Below are positions 43,801-52,561 of a stretch of DNA of 64,000 bases, piece by piece (the first letter of the stretch is position 1; each line of letters opens with the position of its first letter). This DNA comes from an uncultured Eubacteriales bacterium (lineage in GTDB: Bacteria; Bacillota; Clostridia; Christensenellales; CAG-138): the NCBI GenBank assembly GCA_900546845.1, contig UREK01000008.1, forward strand, positions 1 through 64,000. Reading direction: 5' to 3'. Below the pieces are notes generated by a model. It was not told the DNA's origin and made no database searches. It saw nothing but the letters and a program-made list of their open reading frames with translations. A program made the translations under genes and the position numbers.

Positions 43801-45063
43801 ATGGCAAAATATGACGAGAAAGGCACCGTGAAGTGCTCCTTCTGCGGCAAATCGCAGGATGAGGTGCATCGGGTCATCGCGGGGCCGGGCGTCTACATTT
43901 GCAGCGAATGCATCGAGCTTTGCCGCGAGATCTTGGAGGACGACGTGGATACCGCGCCGGTCGATCTTGCGGATATCCCGAAGCCGCACGAAATCGCTGC
44001 GATTCTCGACCAATACGTCATCGGCCAGCAGGACGCGAAGCGCGCGCTCGCGGTTGCGGTATACAACCACTATAAGCGCATCAACGCGGGCGAATCGAGC
44101 GATGATGTGGAGCTTCAAAAGAGCAACATCATCATGCTTGGGCCGACCGGCTGCGGCAAGACGATGCTCGCGCAGACGCTTGCGAAGATCCTCAACGTTC
44201 CCTTCGCCATGGCGGACGCGACTTCCCTGACCGAGGCGGGCTATGTGGGCGAGGATGTGGAAAACATCCTGCTCAAGCTCATCCAGGCGGCGGATTTCGA
44301 CGTGGAACGCGCGGAAAAGGGCATCATCTACATCGACGAGATCGACAAGATCGCCCGCAAGAGCGAGAATACGTCCATCACGCGCGACGTTTCGGGCGAG
44401 GGCGTGCAGCAGGCGCTGCTGAAGATCCTTGAAGGCACGGTCGCAAGCGTGCCGCCGCAGGGCGGGCGCAAGCATCCGCACCAGGAATTTATTCAGATCG
44501 ACACGACGAAGATCCTCTTCATCTGCGGCGGCGCGTTTGCCGGGATCGAGGACATCATCTCCAAGCGCACGGGCAAGAAGATCATGGGCTTTGGCGCGGA
44601 TGTACAGTCCAACGTGGAGAAGGACGTGGGTGCGATCCTCAAGAACATCCTGCCGGAGGATCTGCTCAAGTTCGGCCTCATCCCCGAATTTGTGGGCCGC
44701 ATGCCGATCATCGTGACGCTGCACCAGCTGGATCAGGACGCGCTTATTGACATCCTGACGAAGCCCAAGAACGCGCTCACACGGCAGTATAAGCGCCTGT
44801 TCGAGATGGACGGCGTGGAACTTGTGTTCGAGGATGACGCGCTCATCGAGATCGCCAAGAAGGCTATCGAGCGCAAGACCGGCGCGCGCGGCCTGCGCGC
44901 CATCTGCGAGGAAGTGATGCTTGACATCATGTATGACATTCCTTCCCGCACGGACGTGAAACGGTGCACCATCACCAAGGACGTGATCGACAAGATCGCG
45001 CCGCCCCGCTTCGATCTTGCGCTGGCGGAAGCCGCCGCCTTGCCCGAGGGCACGGCGGTATAA
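43801..45063 (+). CDS. clpX: Clp protease ATP-binding subunit ClpX
   Basis: 420 residues. The N-terminal zinc-binding domain has CSFCGK and CSECIELCREI (four Cys). Walker A is GPTGCGKTMLAQ, Walker B is IIYIDEIDKIARKSE, and the RKHPHQEFIQIDT pore-proximal segment is present. It unfolds tagged substrates and feeds them to ClpP. The start is ATG 43801; the longer in-frame extension lies inside clpP. Confidence 0.99.
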   Translation: MAKYDEKGTVKCSFCGKSQDEVHRVIAGPGVYICSECIELCREILEDDVDTAPVDLADIPKPHEIAAILDQYVIGQQDAKRALAVAVYNHYKRINAGESSDDVELQKSNIIMLGPTGCGKTMLAQTLAKILNVPFAMADATSLTEAGYVGEDVENILLKLIQAADFDVERAEKGIIYIDEIDKIARKSENTSITRDVSGEGVQQALLKILEGTVASVPPQGGRKHPHQEFIQIDTTKILFICGGAFAGIEDIISKRTGKKIMGFGADVQSNVEKDVGAILKNILPEDLLKFGLIPEFVGRMPIIVTLHQLDQDALIDILTKPKNALTRQYKRLFEMDGVELVFEDDALIEIAKKAIERKTGARGLRAICEEVMLDIMYDIPSRTDVKRCTITKDVIDKIAPPRFDLALAEAAALPEGTAV

Positions 45064-45083
45064 AAGAATACAACAGATGTGAG

Positions 45084-45108
45084 CGGCCCGCCTTTTGGCG
45101 GGCCGTTC
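45084..45108 (+). terminator. Terminator after clpX
   Basis: CGGCCCGCC (45084-45092), TTTT loop, GGCGGGCCG (45097-45105). It ends the tig-clpP-clpX transcript. Confidence 0.8.
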
Positions 45109-45111
45109 ATG

Positions 45112-45299
45112 CTGTCGATAAAGTGGCATCTGCCACTTTATCGAGGGATTCACGTCGTGCTTGCGCCCATGGCGCGGCCAGCGCTCCGTGTAAAGAAAGC
45201 CTTGCGGCGCAAGGCTTTCCGCTCGCACCGCACAGGTTGCTGCTCGCGATCAAAAGTCAAGGGCTGCGGCCCTTGACAATCCCGGAGAGACTTTTTTGA
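45112..45299 (+). repeat. Structured intergenic repeat, copy A
   Basis: About 188 bases that recur in inverted orientation at 51711-51895. It contains three hairpins: TCGATAAAGTGGCA with its complement around TC (45116-45145), AAGCCTTGC with GCAAGGCTT around GGC, and GTCAAGGGC with GCCCTTGAC. The two copies match over almost their whole length with scattered differences. No reading frame with a ribosome site. It fills most of the clpX-lonB gap. Confidence 0.93.
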
Positions 45300-45395
45300 C
45301 AGGCCGTTCAGCTTGCCGCCCTGCCAACTCTTAACTGTTCTATTTTCCGGGAAACGTATCCATACTAACGCCGAGAAAGGGTTCGGAGGGACGGT

Positions 45396-47069
45396 ATGGA
45401 GATCATCATATGGATTTTGATGCAGCTTGCGCTGTTCGGAGGGATGCTTTGGTTTGTAAATGCACGGCGGAACCGGGAATTGGGCGTTACGCGGCGGCCT
45501 GCACCGAAGGGAGAAACGCGGGAACTGCATGACCTGCGCGCGCAGCGTGCGCGCGCGTTGAACATGCCGCTTGCGGAACTCGCACGCCCCGCCAGCATGG
45601 AGGACATCGTCGGCCAAGGAGACGGCATCCGGGCGCTGCGCGCCGCCATGTGCGGCCCAAACCCGCAGCACGTGCTGCTCTATGGCCCGCCGGGTGTGGG
45701 CAAAACCTGCGCGGCGCGCCTCGTGCTGGAGGAGGCCAAGCGCAACCCGGAGTCCCCGTTTGACGCGGAGTCCGCCTTTGTGGAGGTGGACGCAACTTGT
45801 GTGCGCTTTGACGAGCGCGCGATTGCGGATCCGCTGATCGGCTCCGTACATGACCCGATTTATCAGGGCGCGGGGACGCTCGGCGCGCAGGGCGTGCCGC
45901 AGCCCAAGCCCGGCGCGGTGACGCGCGCGCACTGCGGCGTGCTGTTCCTCGACGAGATCGGCGAACTGCACCCGATGCAGATGAACAAGCTGCTCAAGGT
46001 GCTGGAGGACCGGCGCGTGTATTTCGACAGCGCGTACTATTCCCCGGAAAATACCGCTATCCCGCCGCATATCCACGACATCTTCCAGAACGGCCTGCCT
46101 GCGGATTTCCGCCTCATCGGCGCGACGACGCGCAGCCCGGAGGAGATGCCGCCCGCGCTGCGCTCCCGCTGCGTGGAGCTCTTCTTCCGGCCGCTTGGGC
46201 AGGCGGAGCTTGCCGCCATCGCGGAGGGCGCGGCGCGCCGGCTCGGCGTTGCGATGGGCGATGCGGCGCTCCAAGCCTGCGCCTCCTACTGCGCCTCCGG
46301 CCGGGACGCGGTGAACATCGTGCAGCTTGCGGGCGGCGCGGCGCATGCGGAAGGACGGGATGAAATCACGCCGGAGGACGTGCTTTGGGTGGCGGAAACC
46401 TGCCGCCACAGCCGCAGAATGACGCAGCGCCTTTCCGAGACGGCGCGCGTGGGCGTGTGCGCGGGGCTCGCCGTATCCGGCGCTGGGCAGGGCGTGGCGA
46501 TGGAGATCGAATGTACCGCTTCGCGTGCGGCACACGGCGCGGGCACGCTGCTCCTGGGCGGCATGGTGGAGGAAGAGGAGCTCGACCTGCGCACGCGCAG
46601 GCTCCGCCGCAAAGGGACGGCGCGCGTTTCGGCGGAGAACGTCCGCGCGGCGTTCCAACGGCGCTTTGCGCTCGACTGCGGAGAATATGACGTGAGCTTC
46701 AACGTGCCGGGCGGCGTGCCGATGGACGGTCCTTCCGCGGGCATCGCGCTCGCCGTTGCGCTCATGAGCGCCATCACGGGGAAGGCGCCCGTGCCGCTCC
46801 TGGCGCTCACGGGGGAGATCACCGCGCAGGGCGAGGTGCGCCCTGTGGGCGGCGTGCGGGAAAAACTTGCCGCCGCCGTGGAGGCCGGCGCGCAGACGCT
46901 CGTCATCCCGGCGGACAACTGGGAGGAGGGGTTTGCAAAACTTCCCGCTGCGGTATATCCGGTAAAGGATATTGCGGAGGTGATGCGTATTGCATTCGAC
47001 GTTGCGCCCGAGGCGGAATGGGATGGCGTTATCCCGATCGGAGACCGTCAGCTCGCCATTGGAGATTAA
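45396..47069 (+). CDS. lonB: LonB-like membrane-anchored ATP-dependent protease
   Basis: 557 residues, ATG 45396 after CGGAGGG. A transmembrane helix at about residues 3-22 is followed by an AAA+ domain: Walker A LLYGPPGVGKTCAARLVL, Walker B GVLFLDEIGELH, and Sensor-2-like region. The Lon protease domain at the C-terminus carries catalytic Ser447 (MDGPSAGIA) and Lys490 (GGVREKLAA). B. subtilis LonB is sporulation-linked and lies beside lonA and engB in the same way. The lon gene starts 200 bases downstream after its own terminator and promoter. Confidence 0.95.
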   Translation: MEIIIWILMQLALFGGMLWFVNARRNRELGVTRRPAPKGETRELHDLRAQRARALNMPLAELARPASMEDIVGQGDGIRALRAAMCGPNPQHVLLYGPPGVGKTCAARLVLEEAKRNPESPFDAESAFVEVDATCVRFDERAIADPLIGSVHDPIYQGAGTLGAQGVPQPKPGAVTRAHCGVLFLDEIGELHPMQMNKLLKVLEDRRVYFDSAYYSPENTAIPPHIHDIFQNGLPADFRLIGATTRSPEEMPPALRSRCVELFFRPLGQAELAAIAEGAARRLGVAMGDAALQACASYCASGRDAVNIVQLAGGAAHAEGRDEITPEDVLWVAETCRHSRRMTQRLSETARVGVCAGLAVSGAGQGVAMEIECTASRAAHGAGTLLLGGMVEEEELDLRTRRLRRKGTARVSAENVRAAFQRRFALDCGEYDVSFNVPGGVPMDGPSAGIALAVALMSAITGKAPVPLLALTGEITAQGEVRPVGGVREKLAAAVEAGAQTLVIPADNWEEGFAKLPAAVYPVKDIAEVMRIAFDVAPEAEWDGVIPIGDRQLAIGD

Positions 47070-47088
47070 AACATAGCTTATATTTACA

Positions 47089-47142
47089 CCCCCTGCCCAG
47101 CGGACGGGACCCCATGGCTTCATTCGCTGGCAGGGGGCACTT
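47089..47142 (+). terminator. Terminator after lonB
   Basis: CCCCCTGCC-c-AGCG pairs with CGCT-GGCAGGGGG (47125-47137), followed by CACTTTTCG. Confidence 0.75.
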
Positions 47143-47190
47143 TTCGTTCCTCCGATTCCTTTTTTATGTTTTTGCACCAAATTCATATTG

Positions 47191-47219
47191 TTGTCACACA
47201 CACGGTTTATATGTATAAT
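47191..47219 (+). promoter_or_regulatory. Sigma-A promoter of lon
   Basis: TTGTCA (47191-47196), 17-base spacer, TATAAT (47214-47219), about 50 bases before the start. No CtsR-type heptad repeat or CIRCE element is visible here. Confidence 0.85.
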
Positions 47220-47269
47220 TGAATAACACCAACGCTGGAGACGTCCGGCGGAAAAAAGGAATGAAAACA

Positions 47270-49654
47270 ATGGAACGGAACAACGCAATTTATGAACATA
47301 TTCCGGTCGTTCCCCTGCGGGGCCTCGTCGTGCTCCCAGGCGAACTGCTGCACTTTGATGCGGGCAGGCAGGGAAGCGTCAAGGCGCTTACTGCGGCGGC
47401 CGAAGATGGCAGCCTTGTATTCCTCACGTCCCAGAAGGACGTGCGCAAGAACGAGGTTGGCCGGGATGACATCTACCGCATCGGCACGGTCTGCCGTATC
47501 CGCCAGGTGCTCAACCTTCCGGGAGATGCGATGCGCGTGCTCGTGCACGGCATTTGCCGTGCGCGCTTCACGAGCCTGGAACATGGCGAATACCTGACTG
47601 CGGACGCCGTGCAGCTCGACGCGCCGCCCTATGATGAGACCGAAGCAGAGGCCCTGCGACGCCGCCTGGCAAAAGCGCTCGGCGAATACGCCGCGCTTTC
47701 CACCAAACTTACAGCGGACACTGCGGAGAGCGTATCGCGCACGGAGGATGCGGGCGCGTTCGCGGACGCGGTCGCCAACGTGACGCTTGGAAAGGCCGAG
47801 CAGCGCCAACACGTGCTCGAGTGCTTCGACGTGCTCGAACGCCTGCGTGAGACGCTCACGCTTGTGCTGGGCGAGATCGAGGTCCTGCGCGTGGATCGCC
47901 GTATTTCCCAAGAGGTCAAGCGCCGGGTGGACAAAAACCAGAAGGAATATTATCTGCGCGAACAGATCAAGGCCATCCGCGCAGAGCTGGGCGAGACTGA
48001 CCAGGCGGAGGCGGATCTTTTCTTGGAGCGCTTGGAAAAGAAGGACATGCCGGACGCGCTGCGCGAAACGGTCAAGAAAGAGATCGACCGCTTTCGGGAA
48101 CTGCCGGCGGGTTCGCACGAGCAGCCGCAGATGCGCAATTACATCGAATGTATGCTCGATCTGCCATGGACGGAGCAGACGCAGGATGACCTCGACCTGG
48201 CGCATGCACGCGCGGTGCTTGACGCGGACCATTACGGCCTTGAAAAGGTGAAGGACCGCATCGTCGAGCATCTGGCCGTTGCACGCCTCACGGGCAAAGT
48301 CACGGGGCAGATCCTTTGCTTCGTCGGCCCTCCGGGCGTAGGCAAGACCTCCGTCTCGGAATCCATTGCCCGGGCGCTTGGACGCAATTTTGTGCGCATG
48401 AGCCTCGGTGGCGTGCATGACGAAGCGGAGATCCGCGGCCACCGCCGCACCTATATTGGTGCCATGCCGGGCCGCGTGATCGCGGCCATGCGGCAGGCGG
48501 GCTCCGTCAACCCCGTGCTGCTGTTCGACGAGATCGACAAGCTCACGAGCGACATGCGGGGCGACCCTGCCTCGGCCATGCTCGAAGTGCTGGATAGCGC
48601 GCAGAACCACGCCTTCCGGGATCATTTCCTCGAGGTGCCGTACGACCTTTCCAAGGTCATGTTCATCACGACCGCCAACAGCACGGACACCATCCCGCGG
48701 CCGCTCCTCGACCGCATGGAGGTCATTGAGGTGCCGAGCTATCTTGAGAATGAGAAGCGGGAGATCGCAAAGCGCCACCTGCTGCCCAAGCAAATGGAGA
48801 AGCATGGGCTGAAGAAATCCATGCTGAGCATCCCGGATGAGGTGATGCGCGAGCTGATCCGCGGCTACACGCGGGAGGCGGGCGTACGCTCGCTGGAGCG
48901 GACGCTTGCGAAGGTATGCCGCAAGGCGGCCTGTGATATCGGCGAAGGGAAAACGCGCGTGCGGCTCACACCGCAGCGCATGAGGGAATATCTCGGGCCG
49001 GTACGCTATCTGGATGTGGCGGCGCACAAGGAGGACATGGCCGGCGTCGTGAACGGCCTTGCGTGGACGAGCGTGGGCGGCGAGCTGCTGGAGGTCGAGG
49101 TGCAGGCCGTACCCGGAAGCGGGCAGGTGATCCTGACCGGCAAGCTCGGGGACGTGATGCAGGAAAGCGCGCGTGCGGCGCTCACGTTCCTCAAAGCGCA
49201 TGCGGAGGTGCTCGGCATCCCGATGCCGCTTGACAAGCGCGATATCCATGTACATGTGCCGGAGGGTGCGGTGCCCAAGGACGGCCCCTCCGCAGGCGTG
49301 ACGATCATGACGGCCATCGCAAGCGCGCTCACGGGTATCCCCGTACGGGCTGACGTGGCCATGACGGGCGAGATCACGCTGCGCGGCCGGGTGCTGCCCA
49401 TCGGGGGCCTGCGTGAAAAGCTGCTCGCGGCGGCGCGCGCGGGCATGACCAAGGTCATCATCCCGGAGGAGAACCGCAAGGATCTCTTCGAGGTGCCTGC
49501 CGAAGTGCGGGACGCGCTCCGCATCGTCTTTGCACGGGACGCGATGTGTGTGCTCGCGGAGGCGCTCACGCGTATGCCAGGCGGGGAGGAAGCCTGTGCG
49601 GAGGTTCTGCCGCTGCATGTGCCGGCGCATGGCCGGCCGGGCGCGATCCAATAA
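47270..49654 (+). CDS. lon: ATP-dependent Lon protease (LonA)
   Basis: The start chosen is ATG 47270 (AAAGGA ten bases upstream); ATG 47261 is too close to the site. 794 residues, normal for LonA. The N-terminal substrate-recognition domain begins IPVVPLRGLVVLPGELLHFD. Walker A is CFVGPPGVGKTSVSESIA, Walker B VLLFDEIDKL. The protease dyad is Ser674 (KDGPSAGV) and Lys717 (GGLREKLLA). It degrades damaged and short-lived regulatory proteins. Own promoter upstream; engB follows after about 150 bases. Confidence 0.99.
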   Translation: MERNNAIYEHIPVVPLRGLVVLPGELLHFDAGRQGSVKALTAAAEDGSLVFLTSQKDVRKNEVGRDDIYRIGTVCRIRQVLNLPGDAMRVLVHGICRARFTSLEHGEYLTADAVQLDAPPYDETEAEALRRRLAKALGEYAALSTKLTADTAESVSRTEDAGAFADAVANVTLGKAEQRQHVLECFDVLERLRETLTLVLGEIEVLRVDRRISQEVKRRVDKNQKEYYLREQIKAIRAELGETDQAEADLFLERLEKKDMPDALRETVKKEIDRFRELPAGSHEQPQMRNYIECMLDLPWTEQTQDDLDLAHARAVLDADHYGLEKVKDRIVEHLAVARLTGKVTGQILCFVGPPGVGKTSVSESIARALGRNFVRMSLGGVHDEAEIRGHRRTYIGAMPGRVIAAMRQAGSVNPVLLFDEIDKLTSDMRGDPASAMLEVLDSAQNHAFRDHFLEVPYDLSKVMFITTANSTDTIPRPLLDRMEVIEVPSYLENEKREIAKRHLLPKQMEKHGLKKSMLSIPDEVMRELIRGYTREAGVRSLERTLAKVCRKAACDIGEGKTRVRLTPQRMREYLGPVRYLDVAAHKEDMAGVVNGLAWTSVGGELLEVEVQAVPGSGQVILTGKLGDVMQESARAALTFLKAHAEVLGIPMPLDKRDIHVHVPEGAVPKDGPSAGVTIMTAIASALTGIPVRADVAMTGEITLRGRVLPIGGLREKLLAAARAGMTKVIIPEENRKDLFEVPAEVRDALRIVFARDAMCVLAEALTRMPGGEEACAEVLPLHVPAHGRPGAIQ

Positions 49655-49807
49655 TATTGATTGCAGGCTGCCGGCAAAGCGGCAAGCTGAGGGGTGCACG
49701 CCGTGCAGGCGCTGAGCGCAGTTGGAAGCCGGGGATGATACATCCCTGAAACATTCCAGGAGGGCTTTTCGGCAAGCTGGCTATTAAAAACAGACGCGGG
49801 GGGAAAG

Positions 49808-50407
49808 ATGGAAGAATTTACGATCAAAAAGGCTGTGTTTGAGACGAGCGTGGGAATCGGAGGCACATATCCCGCGGACGGCGTGCAGATTGCCATGGTG
49901 GGCAAATCCAACGTGGGGAAATCGAGCCTCATCAACTCGCTGTGCAACAATTTTAAACTGGCGCGCATCTCGTCCAGCCCTGGGAAAACGCGGCTGATCA
50001 ACTTCTTCCGCATCAACGATGCGTTCCACCTGGTGGATCTGCCGGGCTATGGCTTCGCCAAAGCCCCAAAAACGGAGCAGGAAAAGTGGGGCAGGCTGAT
50101 GGAGGATTACCTTTCCTCCGGCCTGCTGACACACATCTTTATGCTCATCGACATCCGGCATGCGCCGACGGCGGAGGACAAGCAGATGTTCGAATGGATC
50201 CTGTATTACGGGATCCCGTTCACGCTCATCGCCACCAAGGCGGACAAGCTTGCGCGCTCCAAACGCAAACAGGCCGCGAACGCTGCGGCAAAGCTCCTGG
50301 GCGCGCCGCCGTATGCTATCCCCTATTCCGCAGAGAATGCGGAAGGCCGCGCGGAGGTCTATGCCCGCATTGGGGCGATCCTTGCGGACGCGGGGGCAAG
50401 AGCATGA
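49808..50407 (+). CDS. engB: Ribosome biogenesis GTPase EngB/YsxC
   Basis: 199 residues. G1 is MVGKSNVGKSSLINSL, the switch region SSPGKTRLINFF follows, G3 is LVDLPGYGFAKAP, G4 is IATKADK, and G5 is YSAENAEG. EngB assists 50S ribosomal subunit assembly and is essential in many bacteria. The lonB-lon-engB order is the common Bacillota arrangement. RBS GGGGGGAAAG precedes the ATG. Confidence 0.98.
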   Translation: MEEFTIKKAVFETSVGIGGTYPADGVQIAMVGKSNVGKSSLINSLCNNFKLARISSSPGKTRLINFFRINDAFHLVDLPGYGFAKAPKTEQEKWGRLMEDYLSSGLLTHIFMLIDIRHAPTAEDKQMFEWILYYGIPFTLIATKADKLARSKRKQAANAAAKLLGAPPYAIPYSAENAEGRAEVYARIGAILADAGARA

Positions 50408-50478
50408 CGGGAATTTGTAGAAAAGAGGCTCTCTCGAGCTTCTTTTTTATCATTTTGGCTGGAATGCGAAAATGGGTA

Positions 50479-50507
50479 TTGACATATAAAAGCCCCTTTC
50501 GCATAAT
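50479..50507 (+). promoter_or_regulatory. Sigma-A promoter upstream of the zinc-ribbon gene
   Basis: TTGACA (50479-50484), 17-base spacer, CATAAT (50502-50507), 37 bases before the start codon. Confidence 0.9.
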
Positions 50508-50544
50508 AGTGGAGTAAAAAATCAATCTGCCGGAGGGTACCGCG

Positions 50545-50940
50545 ATGGGCCTTAGAAAATGTCCCCGCTGTGAGCTGAACTATATTCGTGACGACGAGAA
50601 ATACTGCAACGTTTGCAAACGCGAAATGAAGGGGGAAGCGGACGCTGAAGAAACCGTCACGCTTTGCATCGAATGCGGGGAGAACCCTGTGGTAAAGGGG
50701 TCTGACCTTTGCGCGATCTGCCTGCGCGAAGCGCGGCGGCAGGAAAAACTTTCTCCCCGCTTGCCGGATGAGATCGGTGCCAGTGACCTTTCGCTCACGA
50801 GCGTTGCACTCGACGAAATCGAAGTGCCTCTGCCTGCGGACGGGGAGATCCCCGAAAGCGAGCTGGACGAGATCGACAAGGAACTCGGCGAGGATGATGC
50901 GGACGAGCTGCCTGATGACGAGGATGCGGAAGATGCGTGA
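50545..50940 (+). CDS. Zinc-ribbon protein with acidic tail
   Basis: 131 residues. Two zinc-ribbon modules are visible: CPRC with CNVC (Cys 6, 9, 22, 25) and CIECGE with CAIC (about residues 48-66). The last 35 residues are almost all Asp and Glu (ELDEIDKELGEDDADELPDD). No catalytic motif is present. It has its own strong promoter and sits directly before a metallophosphoesterase gene, 15 bases apart. Function unknown; binding to a nucleic acid or protein through the ribbon is likely. Confidence 0.85.
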   Translation: MGLRKCPRCELNYIRDDEKYCNVCKREMKGEADAEETVTLCIECGENPVVKGSDLCAICLREARRQEKLSPRLPDEIGASDLSLTSVALDEIEVPLPADGEIPESELDEIDKELGEDDADELPDDEDAEDA

Positions 50941-50955
50941 TGCGTTTTGAGCGGG

Positions 50956-51648
50956 ATGCGGGTATTCGCGCTGGCTGACCTGCACCTTTCCGGCAGCGTT
51001 GACAAGCCAATGGACGTGTTTGGCCCGGCATGGGACAACCACCTCGCGCGCATCCGCACAGCCTGGCTGGAAAGCGTGGGGGAAGAGGATCTTGTGCTCA
51101 TTCCGGGGGATATAAGCTGGGCGATGCGCTTGCAGGAGGCGGAAACGGATCTCCGGACGATCGCCGCCCTGCCCGGGAAGAAACTCATCCTGCGCGGCAA
51201 TCACGATTATTGGTGGAATTCGCTTTCCAAGGTGCGCGCGGCTTTGCCGGAAGGCATGTATGCGCTGCAAAACGATGCTTTTGCGTTTGGAGATGTCGCT
51301 GTTGCTGGCTCCCGGGGCTGGGTCTGCCCGGAGAGCGCCGGCTTTGACGATGCGGAGGACCGCTCCATTTACGAACGCGAGGTACTCCGCTTGGGGCTTT
51401 CGCTTTCCCATGCGCCGAAGGACAAATTCCTAGTCTGCATGATGCATTATCCGCCGTTCAACGAGCGGCGCAACCCTTCTGGGTTTACGGAGCTGTTCGA
51501 ACAGTACGGCGTGAAGCGTGTCGTATATGGGCACCTCCATGGAAAAGCGTGCCGCAACGCGTTTGAAGGGGAACGCAACGGCGTAGAGTACACGCTTTGC
51601 TCCGCGGATCACCTGGAGTTTAAACCCAAATTGATCCTGGAACTGTGA
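50956..51648 (+). CDS. Metallophosphoesterase (YmdB/phosphohydrolase-like)
   Basis: The start is taken as ATG 50956; 230 residues. The calcineurin-like metal motifs are in order: LADLHLSG (D-x-H), LIPGDISW (GD), LRGNHDYWW (GNHD), MMHYPPFNE (H), and VVYGHLHGKA (GHxH). This corresponds to the conserved clostridial phosphoesterase family; substrate unknown. It is co-transcribed with the zinc-ribbon gene and ends 29 bases before a terminator. Confidence 0.93.
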   Translation: MRVFALADLHLSGSVDKPMDVFGPAWDNHLARIRTAWLESVGEEDLVLIPGDISWAMRLQEAETDLRTIAALPGKKLILRGNHDYWWNSLSKVRAALPEGMYALQNDAFAFGDVAVAGSRGWVCPESAGFDDAEDRSIYEREVLRLGLSLSHAPKDKFLVCMMHYPPFNERRNPSGFTELFEQYGVKRVVYGHLHGKACRNAFEGERNGVEYTLCSADHLEFKPKLILEL

Positions 51649-51677
51649 AACTGTTTTAACATTGATAGAACCACGCG

Positions 51678-51701
51678 AAGCCTCCGTTTTCGGAGGCTTT
51701 T
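51678..51701 (+). terminator. Terminator after the phosphoesterase
   Basis: AAGCCTCCG, TTTT, CGGAGGCTT then TT. The same 8-bp stem recurs on the far side of repeat copy B. Confidence 0.88.
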
Positions 51702-51710
51702 CAGCTTGCC

Positions 51711-51895
51711 GAAAAAGTCTCCCCAGGATTGTCAAGGGCCGCAGCCCTTGACTTTTGATCGCGAGCAACGACCTGTGCGGTGCGAGCGAAAAGCCTTGCG
51801 GCGCAAGGCTTCCTTTACACGGAGCGCTGGCCGCGCCATGGGCGCAAGCGCGCTGTGTAACCTCGATCAAGTGGCAGATGCCACTTGATCGACAG
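51711..51895 (-). repeat. Structured intergenic repeat, copy B (inverted)
   Basis: The reverse complement of this segment aligns with 45112-45299 nearly end to end. Its long hairpin reads TCGATCAAGTGGCA with the complement TGCCACTTGATCGA. Compared with copy A, one A-T pair in the stem is replaced by C-G on both arms, a compensatory change. The other two hairpins are conserved. It is flanked on both sides by near-identical terminator hairpins. Confidence 0.93.
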
Positions 51896-51900
51896 CCTGA

Positions 51901-51925
51901 AAGCCTCCGCTTCGGAGGCTTTTTT
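51901..51925 (+). terminator. Second terminator downstream of repeat copy B
   Basis: AAGCCTCCG, CTT loop, CGGAGGCT, then six T. It insulates the dcw promoter from read-through. Confidence 0.9.
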
Positions 51926-52018
51926 GTATAAAAACAGGCTTTCTGCCGGGAAAAACGGAAAAAACGCGCATGTGCGGCACACGTGATTTTTCCGGGAGAA
52001 ATGGGCGTGAAATTCAAT

Positions 52019-52060
52019 TAAGGTGGTGACAAGTGTTGCGAAGTGGTGTATAATGGGTTC
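52019..52060 (+). promoter_or_regulatory. dcw promoter overlapping MraZ boxes
   Basis: GTGACA (52026-52031), 17-base spacer, TATAAT (52049-52054). Overlapping it are AAGGTGGTG, AAGTGTTG and AAGTGGTG, spaced exactly ten bases apart, and a fourth degenerate unit (TAATGGGT). This matches the AAAGTGKNNN-type tandem boxes bound by MraZ, so mraZ probably represses its own operon. Confidence 0.88.
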
Positions 52061-52117
52061 AGATGATGCGGTGGTGTATCCATATGCACTGCCGCAGAAC
52101 CGAAAGGGGCGTACGCG

Positions 52118-52561
52118 ATGCTGATCAACTCGTTTGAGCATAACGTGGACGCCAAGGGCCGGCTCTTCATTCCGGCCAAGTGGCGCGAGGATCTGGGGAG
52201 CACCATCATCGTCACCCGGGGCATGCTGGGGAAGAGCGATCGGCGGTGTCTTTTCGGCATGTCGCTCGCAACGTGGGACATGCTCCTTGAGCGCTACAAC
52301 AAAATCGCAATGACGGATGTGAAGGCACAAAACGCGCTGCGCATGACGTTTGCTAACGCCTGTGACTGCGAACTGGACAAGCAGGGGCGCATCCTCATTT
52401 CCAGCACGCTGCGCAAATACGCGGGCATTGACAAGGACGCGGTGCTCGTCGGCATGGGGAATCGCATCGAGATTTGGAGCGGCGACATGTGGGCGAGCCA
52501 GCTCGAGGCAAGCGAGGATGAGGACGAAGCGCTTGCCTACCTCGCGGGGCTTGGCATATGA
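52118..52561 (+). CDS. mraZ: MraZ, transcriptional regulator of the dcw cluster
   Basis: 147 residues, first gene of the cluster. Two AbrB-like SpoVT_AbrB halves are present, MLINSFEHNVDAKGRLFIPA and ACDCELDKQGRILISSTLRK, each with the DxKGR/DxQGR DNA-binding signature. MraZ forms rings that bind tandem boxes in its own promoter, which are present here. Its stop overlaps the rsmH start (ATGA). Confidence 0.98.
   Translation: MLINSFEHNVDAKGRLFIPAKWREDLGSTIIVTRGMLGKSDRRCLFGMSLATWDMLLERYNKIAMTDVKAQNALRMTFANACDCELDKQGRILISSTLRKYAGIDKDAVLVGMGNRIEIWSGDMWASQLEASEDEDEALAYLAGLGI

Noticed and set aside
45079..45276. Open frames with similar peptides in both repeat copies (also within 51430-52017)
   Set aside because: The shared peptide results from the DNA repeat, one copy being in the opposite orientation; no start signal, and structure rather than coding is conserved.
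49655..49807. Possible small gene between lon and engB
   Set aside because: Short overlapping frames in all phases, none with a ribosome site or recognisable composition.
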